A stretch of DNA of 64,000 nt, from assembly GCF_000375585.1 (NCBI RefSeq), contig NZ_AQWP01000003.1, positions 62,172 through 126,171 of the forward strand. Reading direction: 5' to 3'. This DNA is from Sinorhizobium meliloti 4H41 (GTDB taxonomy: Bacteria > Pseudomonadota > Alphaproteobacteria > Rhizobiales > Rhizobiaceae). Position numbers and translations under genes: made by a program. Positions 33,352 to 42,289 of the stretch are shown here, piece after piece (within the stretch, counting starts at the first letter, position 1; every line of letters begins with the position of its first letter). The notes under the pieces were generated by a model. It was not told where the DNA came from and searched no databases. It saw only the letters and a list, made by a program, of their open reading frames with translations.

Positions 33352-36300
33352 TCACGCGACGAGCACGAAATCGCCCGCGGTCAGGCCCGGCTGCGTCGAA
33401 AGCACGGCGAACTGCACGGCCGCATGACCGGAAAGGCTGCCATCGGCGTCGTAGTAGAGCGCACCGCTCGTCGTGTCGTAGATGATTTTCTGGTTCACGT
33501 TCTGCGCATCGGTTGCACCGGCCGCCGCGTAGAACTGCGTCGCCGCCAGCGTCCCGCCACTCAGCGTGGTGAAGACACTCTTCGAGAGGAAGAGCCTGTC
33601 TCCGGCGGTGAAATCCACGACCGTGTCGACATTCCCAGCGCCGAGAGCGAAGTCGAACTGGAAAATGTCCGCGCCCGCACCACCGAAGAGGGTGTCGCTT
33701 CCGCCGCCGCCCGAAAGAAGGTTCGCGTTCGCGTCGCCGCTCAGGCTGTCATTGCCGGTCCCGCCCCAGACGTTCTCGATGTTGCGGATCGTGTCCTCGG
33801 CCACCCCCCCGACCGTGACGGTCGTATAGCTGGCGCCGCCGAGTGCGACGGACACGGATGCGCTCTTGTCGCGGTAGCTCGCGGTATCGGAAGCCGCCCC
33901 GCCGTCGAGAATGTCCGCTCCGCCTCCGCCCGTAAGGACGTCCTTGCCGTCATTGCCGTTGAGGGTGTTGGCGAAGCCATCGCCCGTGAGCTTATCGTTG
34001 CCCTTACCGCCGAACACATTCTCGATATTGCGAATGGTGTCTTCGGCGACGCCGCCGACGAAGACGAAGCTGTCGACGGCTCCCAAAAGCGCCACCTCGA
34101 CAGACGCCGCCTTCTCACGGTAATCGGCAGTATCCACGCCTGCGCCGCCGTCAATGAAATCGGCGCCGAGAGCTCCCCGGATCATATTGCTCGCGGCGTC
34201 GCCGACAAGCGTGTCGTCACCGGACCCCGAGAGTATGTTTTCCACACCGCGGATGGTGTCTTCGGCTGTGCCGCCGACGAAAACGACCGCACTCGCCGTA
34301 CCGTTCAGCGTGACGGAAATCGCATCGGTTTTCTCCAGGTAGTCGGCGGTGTCGACGCCATTGCCGCCGTCCAGCACGTCTTTGCCGAGACCCCCTCTCA
34401 GCGTGTCGGCGCCGTCATTGCCGATAAGAACATTGGCCAGACTGTCTCCGGTGAGCGTGTCGCCGGCGGAACCGCCGGAGATGTTCTCGAAATTGCTGAT
34501 CGTATCCTCGATCACGCCGCCCACCTTGACGGTCATGGGGTTGGCCCCATCGAGAGTAACGGAGACTGACTTGGTTTTGTCGCGATAATCGACCGTATCC
34601 ACACCGGTGCCACCGTCCAGACGGTCGGCGCCCGCACCGCCGCGGATCGTATTGCTGTTGCCGTCGCCGGTCAGCACGTCAGCGCCGGCGCCGCCGAAGA
34701 TGTTTTCGATGTTGCGGACCGTGTCCTCGGCCAGCCCGCCGACCGTCGCAATCGCGTTCGCCGCGCCCGCCAGCGTCAGGACGATACCGGCCGTCTTGTC
34801 TCTGAAGTCGGCCGTATCGGACCCCGCGCCGCCGTCGATGGTATCCTGTCCACCACCGCCCTTGAGAATGTCGCCGCCGCCGCCGCCCAGGAGGACGTTG
34901 GCCTGCGAGTCGCCGGTCAGCACGTCCGCGACGGCGCTGCCCGTGACATTCTCGATATTGCGCAGCGTGTCCTCCGCAGCGTTGCCAACGATCACCTTCG
35001 CGTCGTTAGCGCCGTTGAGCGTCACCGCGATCCCCTTGGCTGAAGCCGAATAGTCGACCGTGTCGTTGCCCGCCCCGCCGTCGAAGAGGTTCTGGAACCC
35101 GTCGCCTGCGAACACGTCATTGCCCGAGCCGCCGATGACGTTCTCGATGTCGCGCAGAGTATCCTCCGCGACGCCGCCGACGAAGACCGTCACCGCGTTC
35201 GACCCGGCCAGTGTCACGACGAGCGATGCCGTCTTGTCACTGTAGTCGGCCGTGTCGCTGCCGACACCTCCGTCCAGAAGGTCGGCGCCAAGGCCGCCGC
35301 GGAACGTATTCGCGGCGTCGTCACCGGTAAGCTGGTCGTTGCCCGATCCGCCGTTGATGTTCTCGATGTTGCGAACCGTATCCTCGGCCGTCCCGCCGAC
35401 GGTTGCAACGGCATCGGTCGCCCCGTTGAGGGCCAGCACGACGGATTGTGTCTTATCGCTGAAGTCTGCGGTGTCGCTGCCGGCCCCGCCGTCCAGCACG
35501 TCGGCACCGAGACCTCCGCGAAACGTATTGGCGGCCGCATCGCCGGTGATCATGTCATCCCCCGAGCCGCCGACGATGTTCTCAATCTTCGCGATCAGAT
35601 CCTCGGCAACGCCGTCGACCGTTACCATGACCGGCTTGCTGCCGTTCAGCGTCACGGCGATTGCAGCGGTCTTGTCGCTATAGTCGGCGGTGTCGCTGTC
35701 TTCGCCGCCGTCCAGGGTGTCCGCGCCTTCTCCTCCCTTGAGCCAGTCGTTGCCCCGCGCGCCTGAGAACTTATTTCCCTCCGCATCGCCGATGAGCATG
35801 TCGTCCGTCGACCCGCCGACGAGGTTCTCGATATTGCGGATCGTGTCCTCCGCGACGCCGCCGACGAAGACCGTCGCTGCATTCGCGCCGTTGAGCTGTA
35901 CGACGACGGAGGACGTCTTTTCGCGGAGATCGAAGGTATCAACCCCGTTGCCACCGTCTGCTGTGTCGTTGCCGGCGCCCCCGAAAAGCGAGTCGTCGCC
36001 GTCGCCGCCGTTGAGAATGTCGTTCCCTGCTTCGCCGCGAAGCACGTTGTTCCGGTCGTCACCGGTCAGCACGTCGTTGCCCGACCCGCCATAGACGTTT
36101 TCGAAATTGCTGATCGTGTCCTCGGCGATACCGTTCACGAAGACGGTGGCGGGTGTCGCCCCCGCCAGCGTGACGACAACGGACTGGGCCTTGTCGGTAT
36201 AGTCAGCCGTATCGTTCCCGGCGCCTCCGTCGAGCACGTCGTTTCCGCCGCCGCCTCGGAACAGGTTGTTTTGGGCGTCGCCCGTAATAGTGTCGTCGCC

Positions 36301-36570
36301 GGAGCCCCCGTAAACGTTCTCGATGTTGCTGAGAGTGTCCTCGGCCGCGCCGTTGACGAAGACCGTCGCGGCGGTCGCACCGGTCAGGGTGACTACGATT
36401 GAAGTCGTCTTTTCGCGATAGTCGACCGTGTCGACGCCCGCGCCGCCGTTGATCACGTCGGCGCCTCCAAGTCCCTGGATGAGATCGTCACCGCCGAACC
36501 CGCTAATCACGTCGTCTAGATCAGTGCCGATGAGGACATTGTTTCCGGATGTGCCGGTAATGACTGCCAT
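33352..36570 (-). CDS. Large RTX calcium-binding repeat protein, presumably type I secreted
   Basis: A 1072-residue protein made almost wholly of RTX nonapeptides (GGAGNDxLDGG type), starting with [20 protein letters not shown]. It contains 12 tandem units, each starting like [20 protein letters not shown] and passing through an [11 protein letters not shown] segment, most about 73 residues long, one expanded to about 90. There is no N-terminal signal peptide; the last ~110 residues ([19 protein letters not shown] and on) look like the secretion signal of T1SS substrates. No transporter genes are beside it, so an unlinked type I system is needed. The ATG follows AGGGAGG. Likely a Ca2+-binding extracellular or surface protein; no enzymatic domain is visible. 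Confidence 0.9.
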   Translation of the reverse strand: MAVITGTSGNNVLIGTDLDDVISGFGGDDLIQGLGGADVINGGAGVDTVDYREKTTSIVVTLTGATAATVFVNGAAEDTLSNIENVYGGSGDDTITGDAQNNLFRGGGGNDVLDGGAGNDTADYTDKAQSVVVTLAGATPATVFVNGIAEDTISNFENVYGGSGNDVLTGDDRNNVLRGEAGNDILNGGDGDDSLFGGAGNDTADGGNGVDTFDLREKTSSVVVQLNGANAATVFVGGVAEDTIRNIENLVGGSTDDMLIGDAEGNKFSGARGNDWLKGGEGADTLDGGEDSDTADYSDKTAAIAVTLNGSKPVMVTVDGVAEDLIAKIENIVGGSGDDMITGDAAANTFRGGLGADVLDGGAGSDTADFSDKTQSVVLALNGATDAVATVGGTAEDTVRNIENINGGSGNDQLTGDDAANTFRGGLGADLLDGGVGSDTADYSDKTASLVVTLAGSNAVTVFVGGVAEDTLRDIENVIGGSGNDVFAGDGFQNLFDGGAGNDTVDYSASAKGIAVTLNGANDAKVIVGNAAEDTLRNIENVTGSAVADVLTGDSQANVLLGGGGGDILKGGGGQDTIDGGAGSDTADFRDKTAGIVLTLAGAANAIATVGGLAEDTVRNIENIFGGAGADVLTGDGNSNTIRGGAGADRLDGGTGVDTVDYRDKTKSVSVTLDGANPMTVKVGGVIEDTISNFENISGGSAGDTLTGDSLANVLIGNDGADTLRGGLGKDVLDGGNGVDTADYLEKTDAISVTLNGTASAVVFVGGTAEDTIRGVENILSGSGDDTLVGDAASNMIRGALGADFIDGGAGVDTADYREKAASVEVALLGAVDSFVFVGGVAEDTIRNIENVFGGKGNDKLTGDGFANTLNGNDGKDVLTGGGGADILDGGAASDTASYRDKSASVSVALGGASYTTVTVGGVAEDTIRNIENVWGGTGNDSLSGDANANLLSGGGGSDTLFGGAGADIFQFDFALGAGNVDTVVDFTAGDRLFLSKSVFTTLSGGTLAATQFYAAAGATDAQNVNQKIIYDTTSGALYYDADGSLSGHAAVQFAVLSTQPGLTAGDFVLVA

Positions 36571-36697
36571 GGGAATTCCTCCCTAAAATCTCCCGGCGGG
36601 GCCTGGATATGCGCCCGACGCTTGGAGGATTGCTGACCTGGAGCACTGCCGCCCTTTGTCCAAGTTGCGGAAATGCTCTAACCCTTTGTGTTGCCGC

Positions 36698-36743
36698 AAT
36701 TCCGGACGGAAAATTGCGGCGCAGTTTTCCTGAGGTTGCTCTA
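36698..36743. repeat. Dispersed intergenic repeat, family C, second copy
   Basis: ATTCCGGACGGAAAATTGCG, then GCGCAGTTTTCCTGAGGTTG, followed by CTCTAG. It is related to 32004-32047 on the opposite strand and resembles frequent Sinorhizobium intergenic sequence. Confidence 0.45.
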
Positions 36744-37062
36744 GAGAAATCGTCGTTCCCCGTGATGCGCGCGACTCCTATCTGGCCATGTCGCTTCAGA
36801 AAGTCGCACGCTGTTTTGCTAGTGCCATCGCGGGATGAAAGAATGCCCGGACTGTATCGTCCGCTTCCCGCTGGAAGTATCGCAATCAAGTGTGTTCTAT
36901 GTTTTTGGCCGCTCGGACCCAAGAAATCCGGACCCCAACGGCGCCTCTTCACAATCGCAAAATGGTCCCCTTGCCGGGTCCGGCGTGATCCTGTCCAGGC
37001 GAAGCAGACTACGACAGCTTGTACCCGTCACGCGGCTTCCCTGTTTCGCCCGATCCTGCCGG

Positions 37063-37250
37063 GATGCGGTCTGTCTGCGGTCCCTGATGCTGCTGCCGCC
37101 GGCTCCAGACGACTTGCCGATCGCATTCGAGGTGAGGCTGGTGGAGAGCAGGACGGTGACCAACGGCGGCGTCCAAGCGGCAAAGCGGCCACAACTTTTC
37201 AGAAATTCGCGGCGATCCTCCTCGCAGTCTGCCCCGAGTTTTTCGGTTTG
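37063..37250 (-). pseudogene. Possible remnant of a small RREFLK-type rhizobial gene
   Basis: The minus strand encodes EEDRREFLKSCGRFAAWTPP followed by LVTVLLSTSLTSNAIGK. From memory this resembles a family of small rhizobial proteins with an RREFLK...GRFAAxTPP start. No ATG, GTG or TTG with a ribosome site precedes it in frame before a stop, and the C-terminal part does not look conserved, so it appears to be decayed. An unusual start codon or sequence error could also explain it. Confidence 0.35.
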
Positions 37251-37431
37251 AACGGCAAAATCGAAATTCCTGTGCGTTCAGCAATCACACCGGGCATTCA
37301 TCAGGCTCGCAACGATCACTGCCGCACTTCGGCTGCTGCATGTTTTCCTTCGAAAGGACATGCAGTCAGGGATACTGGCACCGCCCGCTGCGGTTGGATA
37401 TATAGCAAACCCTATAGTGAAGGTGGCAATC

Positions 37432-37659
37432 ATGGCTGCCGACGAACCTTATGATCCAGAAGAATTCTGTCGTTTCGACCGTTTTCACGCCCAAGGAACA
37501 AAGCATATATCTTTCCATATATTTCGGCTTCGGCGGTTTGGTGCAATCATTCGTGCCGTGAAGTTGCGTTTACTTCGCCGGCCGCGAGCAGCACTGCTGC
37601 AGCGCATCCGTAAAGTCTTCACCCTCTTAGAGGAAAGGGTTACCTATGCTTACACGTAG
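37432..37659 (+). CDS. Hypothetical basic protein, doubtful
   Basis: A 75-residue frame from an ATG after GAAGGTGG (MAADEPYDPEEFCRFDRFHA). It is rich in arginine and ends with a helix (IRKVFTLLEERVTYAYT). It overlaps the next gene by 14 bases. No family recognised; kept because of the start site and the acidic-to-basic pattern. Confidence 0.35.
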   Translation: MAADEPYDPEEFCRFDRFHAQGTKHISFHIFRLRRFGAIIRAVKLRLLRRPRAALLQRIRKVFTLLEERVTYAYT

Positions 37660-37834
37660 GAGAATTGTTTCCGTATGCGCGCTTGGAGTGTCCTTCCTAA
37701 TGGTGCTCCCGCTTGTTTCAGTAACTGTATTTGACGGATCTTCCGACAAGGCCTTTGCAGACAGCCGCGATATCGGCCACAAGAAGGGCGACAAGGGCAA
37801 ACAGGACAGCGGCACTGTCAACACAGGAGACTGA
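37646..37834 (+). CDS. Small exported protein
   Basis: A 62-residue protein with a signal-like N-terminus (RRRIVSVCALGVSFLMVLPL, then a small-residue site near AFA) and a short charged mature part (HKKGDKGKQDSG). The ATG follows GGAAAGG. An intrinsic terminator 33 bases after the stop supports a real gene. Function unknown. Confidence 0.55.
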   Translation: MLTRRRIVSVCALGVSFLMVLPLVSVTVFDGSSDKAFADSRDIGHKKGDKGKQDSGTVNTGD

Positions 37835-37866
37835 TCGACGCCTGTGTCGTAATCTCCATGCAGCTC

Positions 37867-37892
37867 GGAGGCTCTAAGGGCCTCCTTTTTTT
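37867..37892 (+). terminator. Intrinsic terminator
   Basis: GGAGGC, a seven-base loop, GCCTCC, then seven T. It lies 33 bases after the small exported-protein gene on the plus strand. Confidence 0.8.
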
Positions 37893-38079
37893 GAGGAACC
37901 CTACGCATTCGTTTTGGAATAACTTTAGTCCAGAGCAATCCCGGAAGGATTGTGGTCGATTGTTCCGCCCGGAGGCGGTCGCTTCAAGGATGATACTCAA
38001 GCGTTGAAGGTCAGCCCACCACCTGTGGAGCTTGCAAGGAGACTGACCTTACAGACGTACATGTGCCAGAAACGCACCA

Positions 38080-38715
38080 CTAGGATTTCAGTGGATTGGT
38101 GTACTGGACATGAAGCGCAGCAAGCGTGGCGCGATTGCTGATGTCCAATTTGCGGAAGATGTTGTGCAGGTGGATCCCCACCGTCCCTTCGGAGGTTCCG
38201 AGTCTCGCCGCGATCATGCGGTTGGAGAGACCGCCGCAGATCAGCGCTGCGATCTCGCGTTCGCGTGGCGTAAGCAGACTGAACCTCTCCAGCGTCGCGT
38301 CGTTACCGACCTGAGACGCATTTGCCAGCAGATCGGCCGGCAGCCACTTCCCGCCCATGGCGACCTGCCGCATGCAGTCGAGCAGCGCTTCGGGCGCATA
38401 TTCCTTCAGGAGAAGACCGGAGAGCCCCATCTTCAGCGCTTCCGCGACCTGCGGGCCGCTGATCGTCGCAGTCAGGAAGATCACCCTCGGCAGACGCCGC
38501 GTGCCGCGGATCGCCCTCAGGATTTCCAATCCGCCCATGCCGGGCATGGCCACGTCGAGGACGGCAATGTCCGGCTGGAGGCGGGATATGAGCGAAATCG
38601 CTTCGACGCCGCTTGCCGTTGCGCCGACGACGTCAAAGTCCGGCGCTGCGGCGATGATGTCCTGCAATCCTCGCAGGAGCAACGGGTGATCGTCGACGAG
38701 CAGCACCGAATGCAT
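38080..38715 (-). CDS. NarL/LuxR-family response regulator
   Basis: A 211-residue response regulator with a receiver domain (VLLVDDHPLLLRG, phospho-acceptor Asp in DIAVLDVAMPGMGG, Lys in LLLKEYAPE) and a LuxR-type helix-turn-helix (LTPREREIAALICGGLSNRM, then SEGTVGIHLHNIFRKLD). It is paired with the histidine kinase upstream; the kinase stop and this ATG overlap as TGATG, with GGAGG at good distance. A GTG one codon earlier is the alternative. Targets unknown. Confidence 0.93.
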   Translation of the reverse strand: MHSVLLVDDHPLLLRGLQDIIAAAPDFDVVGATASGVEAISLISRLQPDIAVLDVAMPGMGGLEILRAIRGTRRLPRVIFLTATISGPQVAEALKMGLSGLLLKEYAPEALLDCMRQVAMGGKWLPADLLANASQVGNDATLERFSLLTPREREIAALICGGLSNRMIAARLGTSEGTVGIHLHNIFRKLDISNRATLAALHVQYTNPLKS

Positions 38716-40385
38716 CACCTGACCTCCAGCTTCAGCGGTAGCGCGATCTTGAGCCCGAGGCCAGGAGAATTCCGGCAGACCGCCAGCTTTCCGCCAAGCT
38801 CCGCCACCCGCTGCGACAGCGAGAGGGGCTTCATCTCGAGTTCACCCGATATTCCCGTGCCGTTATCGGTGATCTCCAGGTTCAGGAGCTCCGCGTTCCT
38901 GACAAAAGCTATCCGCAACAGCGTCGCCCGTCCGTGGCGCACCGCATTGCTCGCGGCTTCGGAGATCAACTGCATTATCTCGTAAAGCATCCATTTGGGA
39001 ACCACGAGCGGCGCGGGTCCGTGTGACACGTCGATTGAGCAATTCCACTGCGTTCTCAAGAGGTCGAGAAATTCCGGAAGTTCGTGCTCGATCCTGGCGA
39101 GATTACCTTCCTCTCCCGGTCGGTTCTCATCCACGAATTTGCGGACACATTGCTGCTGTTCGAGGATGAGCGAGCCCACCTCCGTCAGCTGCGTCTTTGC
39201 GCCATCCGGGATTCCTTCTCCGATCAGTTTCAGTTTGAGACGCGCCGCAGTGAGGTTCTGAAGCACGCTGTCATGCAGATCGCGGGCAAGGCGCATGCGC
39301 CCCTCGGAACGGGCGGCCTGGATAAGAGCGACACGCTCGAGCTCCGTCCCGACGCGGGTGGCGATGATCTGAGACAGATCTTTCGTGTCGTCTGCGGCGT
39401 TGGCGAAGCTGACCACGAAAACGCAGCCGCGATATCGAACACTGGAGAAGGTGGCGGAAAATACCTTGCGGTCCGATTGGTCGGTGTTTGCGCGGATCTG
39501 GGGCAGATCGGCGAACAGGCCATTCAGCGCCTCGCCGCTCTTGCGATCGCGTCCGTCGTAGTGATCGGGATCGTGACGACGCCAGAAGTCGGTGTCCCTG
39601 AGATCGGCCAATTGGAGCGTGCCGTTAGCCCAGTATGCGACGCATCCCGATTCGAATTCCTGCTCACGCCAGATGACGAGCAGATGCGCATCGCCAAGAA
39701 CGCCGGAAGCATGTTCCAACAGGATGCTCAGCCAGGACACCCTGTCCTCGCCGATTGCGCCCGGCGGCCACTGCGCGAGTTGCGCCAGGCGCTGCCGGCT
39801 TCGTTCGCGATAGGCTCCGAAATAGCCGAGCGTCGCCGCGATGAGCACGAAATAGGTGGACCGCATGATGAAGACGTTGAGTTCCGCGTCGCCGTCGAGA
39901 AGGTCGGGAAGGCCGACCACGAGCTGGACGAGAAGGGCGATCAGTGCTCCGAGCGCGGCACCCTTCAAACCCCAGCGCATCGTCATCGCCAGGATGACGA
40001 ACGGAAGAATCGAAAAGAACGGGCTCACCAGTTCGTTCGTCAGGAACGTCAGCCAGCCGACGACCGCCGCGTCGATACCATGGATCAGGAGGTGCACCGG
40101 ACTGACGAACGAGTACCGCAGCGGAAAGATCACCAGCGCAGTTGCGAGGAGAAGGTAGAGGCAAAGAACGACGCGAGACTCGTATAGAAGCGAGTTTGGC
40201 CGAGTGGGATCGAGATAGATCGCCAGGATAGCGAAAGCTGCGGTGATAACGCGACCGAGGCAGATCAGGCGTTCCGGATCGGTGCGCAACAGCCACTCGC
40301 GCGCCCCCCCGGCAAATTCCTTGGCGGGGCGGTGAGCGCGCACAGGCGCTTCATTCCGGGTCGGCTGCGTGATCGCCATGCGCAA
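38715..40385 (-). CDS. NarL-type membrane sensor histidine kinase
   Basis: A 556-residue kinase. Residues about 45-190 hold five or six membrane helices without a large periplasmic loop, so the sensor is likely intramembrane or cytoplasmic. A GAF-like stretch follows (about 225-350). The HisKA_3 phospho-site is RLARDLHDSVLQNLTA, and the ATPase has EAASNAVRHG and ITDNGTGISG. The frame begins at TTG 40385 with GAAGG five bases upstream; an ATG two codons later is possible. Operon with the response regulator. The signal is unknown. Confidence 0.92.
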   Translation of the reverse strand: MRMAITQPTRNEAPVRAHRPAKEFAGGAREWLLRTDPERLICLGRVITAAFAILAIYLDPTRPNSLLYESRVVLCLYLLLATALVIFPLRYSFVSPVHLLIHGIDAAVVGWLTFLTNELVSPFFSILPFVILAMTMRWGLKGAALGALIALLVQLVVGLPDLLDGDAELNVFIMRSTYFVLIAATLGYFGAYRERSRQRLAQLAQWPPGAIGEDRVSWLSILLEHASGVLGDAHLLVIWREQEFESGCVAYWANGTLQLADLRDTDFWRRHDPDHYDGRDRKSGEALNGLFADLPQIRANTDQSDRKVFSATFSSVRYRGCVFVVSFANAADDTKDLSQIIATRVGTELERVALIQAARSEGRMRLARDLHDSVLQNLTAARLKLKLIGEGIPDGAKTQLTEVGSLILEQQQCVRKFVDENRPGEEGNLARIEHELPEFLDLLRTQWNCSIDVSHGPAPLVVPKWMLYEIMQLISEAASNAVRHGRATLLRIAFVRNAELLNLEITDNGTGISGELEMKPLSLSQRVAELGGKLAVCRNSPGLGLKIALPLKLEVR

Positions 40386-40478
40386 CTCTGCCTTCGCGCG
40401 ATCGCGGAAGTGAAAATTTATATTAGTATGTCGCGATCTTCACTGCGAATGGCGCGAAAGTCAACGATCCTGTGCCGC

Positions 40479-41495
40479 CTAAGCGCGCCTGAAGAGACGC
40501 GCGACGCTGGAGCGGCTTCGGCCGACCGTCGCGCGCGGCTTGCCGAGGACAAGCGCGGCGACGGCGATGCCCAGCACGCAGAAAGCCGCCGTCGTTGCGA
40601 CCGGGACGCGGCGGGACGAGCGCAGCCCGCCGTCTATGCCCCCGGGTTCGGCCGGTGCCCTGAACAGATTGCCATGGCTCCTCGCCACGCGCGGCGCGCG
40701 GCTCAGATAACGCGATGTCAGCTTCGCCATGAGCCGCGGGGTCATGTTCGGCGCGACGAAATGCGCAAACCGCGTCAGATCGGCGACAAGGCCGACGGTC
40801 AGCGAATTTCGGGGGCGCTCCGCCAGGCGCACGATCGCCCGGGCAGCGCGGCGCGCATTGTAGACGGGCGGAGGAACGCTCAGCCTGCGACCGGTGTAAT
40901 TGGCGCCGTGCTTGACCCCGGGTGTGTCCATGAAGGTCGGATAGACGTCGCAAATGTGAATGTCGCGCTCGTCCGCAAGCTCCGCCCGCAGAGCTTCCGA
41001 AAAGCCCCTCAGGCCGAATTTGCTGGCGCTGTAGGCCGCGGCAAAGGGTGCAGAGGCGAAGCCGCCGAGCGAGATCATATTGATGAAAATGCCGTGTCCC
41101 TGTTTGCGGAAGATCGGGATCGCCGCGTGCGCGTCGTTGAGATGGCCGATCAGGTTGGTGCGGATGACCTGTTCATGCGCTTCGATCGGCGTTTCCTCGA
41201 AGCGGCCGACGGCGCCGACGCCGACATTGCTGAACCAGACGTCTATCTTGCCGAAGCTCATCGCCTTCCTGGCCAGGTCCTTGACCGCATCGGCGTCCGT
41301 CACGTCGGTCGGGGCGACGAGAACCTCCGCTCCGAGTCTACGGCAGTTTCTGGCGACCTCGTGAAGCGCGGCCGCATCGCGCGCCGCAAGCACGAGCTTC
41401 GACCCGCGCCGGGCAAAGGCCTCGGCGGTGGCCTGTCCAACCCCCGACGACGCCCCGGTGATGACGACCACTGCATCTTCGAGAGAATTCAACAT
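40479..41495 (-). CDS. SDR-family oxidoreductase with C-terminal membrane anchor
   Basis: A 338-residue short-chain dehydrogenase. Cofactor motif VVVITGASSGVGQATAEAFA, catalytic serine in MISLGGFASAPFAAAYSASK with the YxxxK pair, and SNVGVG for the NNAG motif. Residues about 300-320 form a hydrophobic helix (VATTAAFCVLGIAVAALVLG) followed by a basic tail, so it is probably membrane-anchored. Substrate unknown. A stress-type promoter lies 70 bases upstream, and another stress-type SDR gene is nearby at 42290. Confidence 0.88.
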   Translation of the reverse strand: MLNSLEDAVVVITGASSGVGQATAEAFARRGSKLVLAARDAAALHEVARNCRRLGAEVLVAPTDVTDADAVKDLARKAMSFGKIDVWFSNVGVGAVGRFEETPIEAHEQVIRTNLIGHLNDAHAAIPIFRKQGHGIFINMISLGGFASAPFAAAYSASKFGLRGFSEALRAELADERDIHICDVYPTFMDTPGVKHGANYTGRRLSVPPPVYNARRAARAIVRLAERPRNSLTVGLVADLTRFAHFVAPNMTPRLMAKLTSRYLSRAPRVARSHGNLFRAPAEPGGIDGGLRSSRRVPVATTAAFCVLGIAVAALVLGKPRATVGRSRSSVARLFRRA

Positions 41496-41564
41496 ATCGC
41501 TCCTCCATCTGCCGTCCGCACGCCGGCCGCAACCACATTACAAGCATGCCCCCGCCGCCTGTGG

Positions 41565-41589
41565 AACCGCGAGGGAGCGAAGATGTTCC
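41565..41589 (-). promoter_or_regulatory. General-stress (RpoE2/EcfG) promoter for the SDR gene at 40479
   Basis: Minus strand GGAAC (41589-41585), 18 bases, TT (41566-41565), 70 bases before the start. Confidence 0.68.
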
Positions 41590-41604
41590 GGCAGCGCCGG
41601 CCCG

Positions 41605-41796
41605 TTAACGCTTCGTCTTGCCGGCGTCCGAAACCTTGCCGCGATGCGGATCCTTCAGGTTCTCGCCGACGGCGTCCCGATCGCGTTCCGGATCATCCTT
41701 GGCGGGGAGATATCCTCTCGGGCGCGTCTCCTTCGGCCCTTCCCACCGCGGCGACTGCTCGGTGGTGCCGGGCGCACCTTCCTTTGGCGTTTTCAT
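41605..41796 (-). CDS. Small hydrophilic protein
   Basis: A 63-residue charged, proline-rich protein (MKTPKEGAPGTTEQSPRWEG, ending GKVSDAGKTKR) that looks disordered. The second of two ATGs is used, six bases after GGAGA. No family recognised, but small proteins of this composition are frequent in rhizobial stress regulons. It follows the gene at 41852 on the same strand by 55 bases and may share its promoter. Confidence 0.62.
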   Translation of the reverse strand: MKTPKEGAPGTTEQSPRWEGPKETRPRGYLPAKDDPERDRDAVGENLKDPHRGKVSDAGKTKR

Positions 41797-41851
41797 CGTC
41801 ATTCTCCATCAAGCTGAAAGGCGAACCGACCACTGTGCATCCGGATCGCAC

Positions 41852-42094
41852 TCATTCCTGGTCTTTCATATCGGGCAGGGGATTGCGCTGGTCGGCATCC
41901 TCCAGGTCGGACTTGACGATGTATTCATCCCTCTTCAAACGCGCCGCCTCCCGCGCGGCCTTGGCGTTCGGGATCTCGTCCGGTTCGATCGGGGGTTTGT
42001 CGGCCTCCGGGCGCAGGTCGCTGTCATTCTCGACAGGCCGTTCCACGGTCTTCACATCAAGGGGGGCTGCCGATGGTCGCTTGGCTTTCTCCAT
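41852..42094 (-). CDS. Small acidic hydrophilic protein
   Basis: An 80-residue charged protein (MEKAKRPSAAPLDVKTVERP, then AKAAREAARLKRDEYIVKSD) with no membrane segment, likely partly helical and otherwise disordered. The ATG at 42094 follows AGGAG by six bases; the ATG at 42115 has none and would be almost at the promoter. First gene after the minus-strand stress promoter at 42130. Confidence 0.65.
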   Translation of the reverse strand: MEKAKRPSAAPLDVKTVERPVENDSDLRPEADKPPIEPDEIPNAKAAREAARLKRDEYIVKSDLEDADQRNPLPDMKDQE

Positions 42095-42129
42095 CTCACT
42101 CTCCTGCTGTTTCATTGGGTCAGGAGGGC

Positions 42130-42154
42130 AACGTGAAGCCGTAGGCGAAGTTCC
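42130..42154 (-). promoter_or_regulatory. General-stress (RpoE2/EcfG) promoter for the gene at 41852
   Basis: Minus strand GGAAC (42154-42150), 18 bases, TT (42131-42130), divergent from 42186. Confidence 0.68.
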
Positions 42155-42185
42155 ATTGGCGGTCTTCTCAAGACCGCCATGGCCC

Positions 42186-42210
42186 GGAACAAAGCCAGTC
42201 TGCCCGAGTT
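42186..42210 (+). promoter_or_regulatory. General-stress (RpoE2/EcfG) promoter for the SDR gene at 42290
   Basis: GGAAC (42186-42190), 18 bases, TT (42209-42210), 80 bases before the ATG. Confidence 0.68.
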
Positions 42211-42289
42211 AGGGCCGCGTACTCGCCGGAGGCAGCGCAGCGATGCCGATTGTCATTCCAGAAGGAGCCTTGCGAAGGAGTTCGTGACC

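Larger units (their letters stand above)
36571..37431. other. 860-base gap upstream of the RTX gene, no sound gene
   Basis: Open frames exist on both strands but lack ribosome sites and recognisable domains. The gap holds a family C repeat (36698-36743) and what looks like the remains of a small gene on the minus strand (37063-37250). The RTX promoter must be here, but I find no GGAAC-N18/19-TT match near its start. Confidence 0.6.

Noticed and set aside
33142-34569. 475-residue open frame opposite the RTX gene
   Set aside because: Periodic sequence arises from the RTX repeats read in reverse.
33352-36570. Possible CRISPR or tandem DNA repeat array
   Set aside because: The periodicity is that of coding RTX units with diverged DNA, not identical short repeats with unique spacers.
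36609-37454. 281-residue open frame upstream of the RTX gene
   Set aside because: Cysteine/arginine-rich random-looking sequence, no ribosome site, spans a family C repeat.
40332-42212. 626-residue open frame spanning several minus-strand genes
   Set aside because: It crosses an SDR gene, two small genes and promoters on the other strand, and shows no domain.
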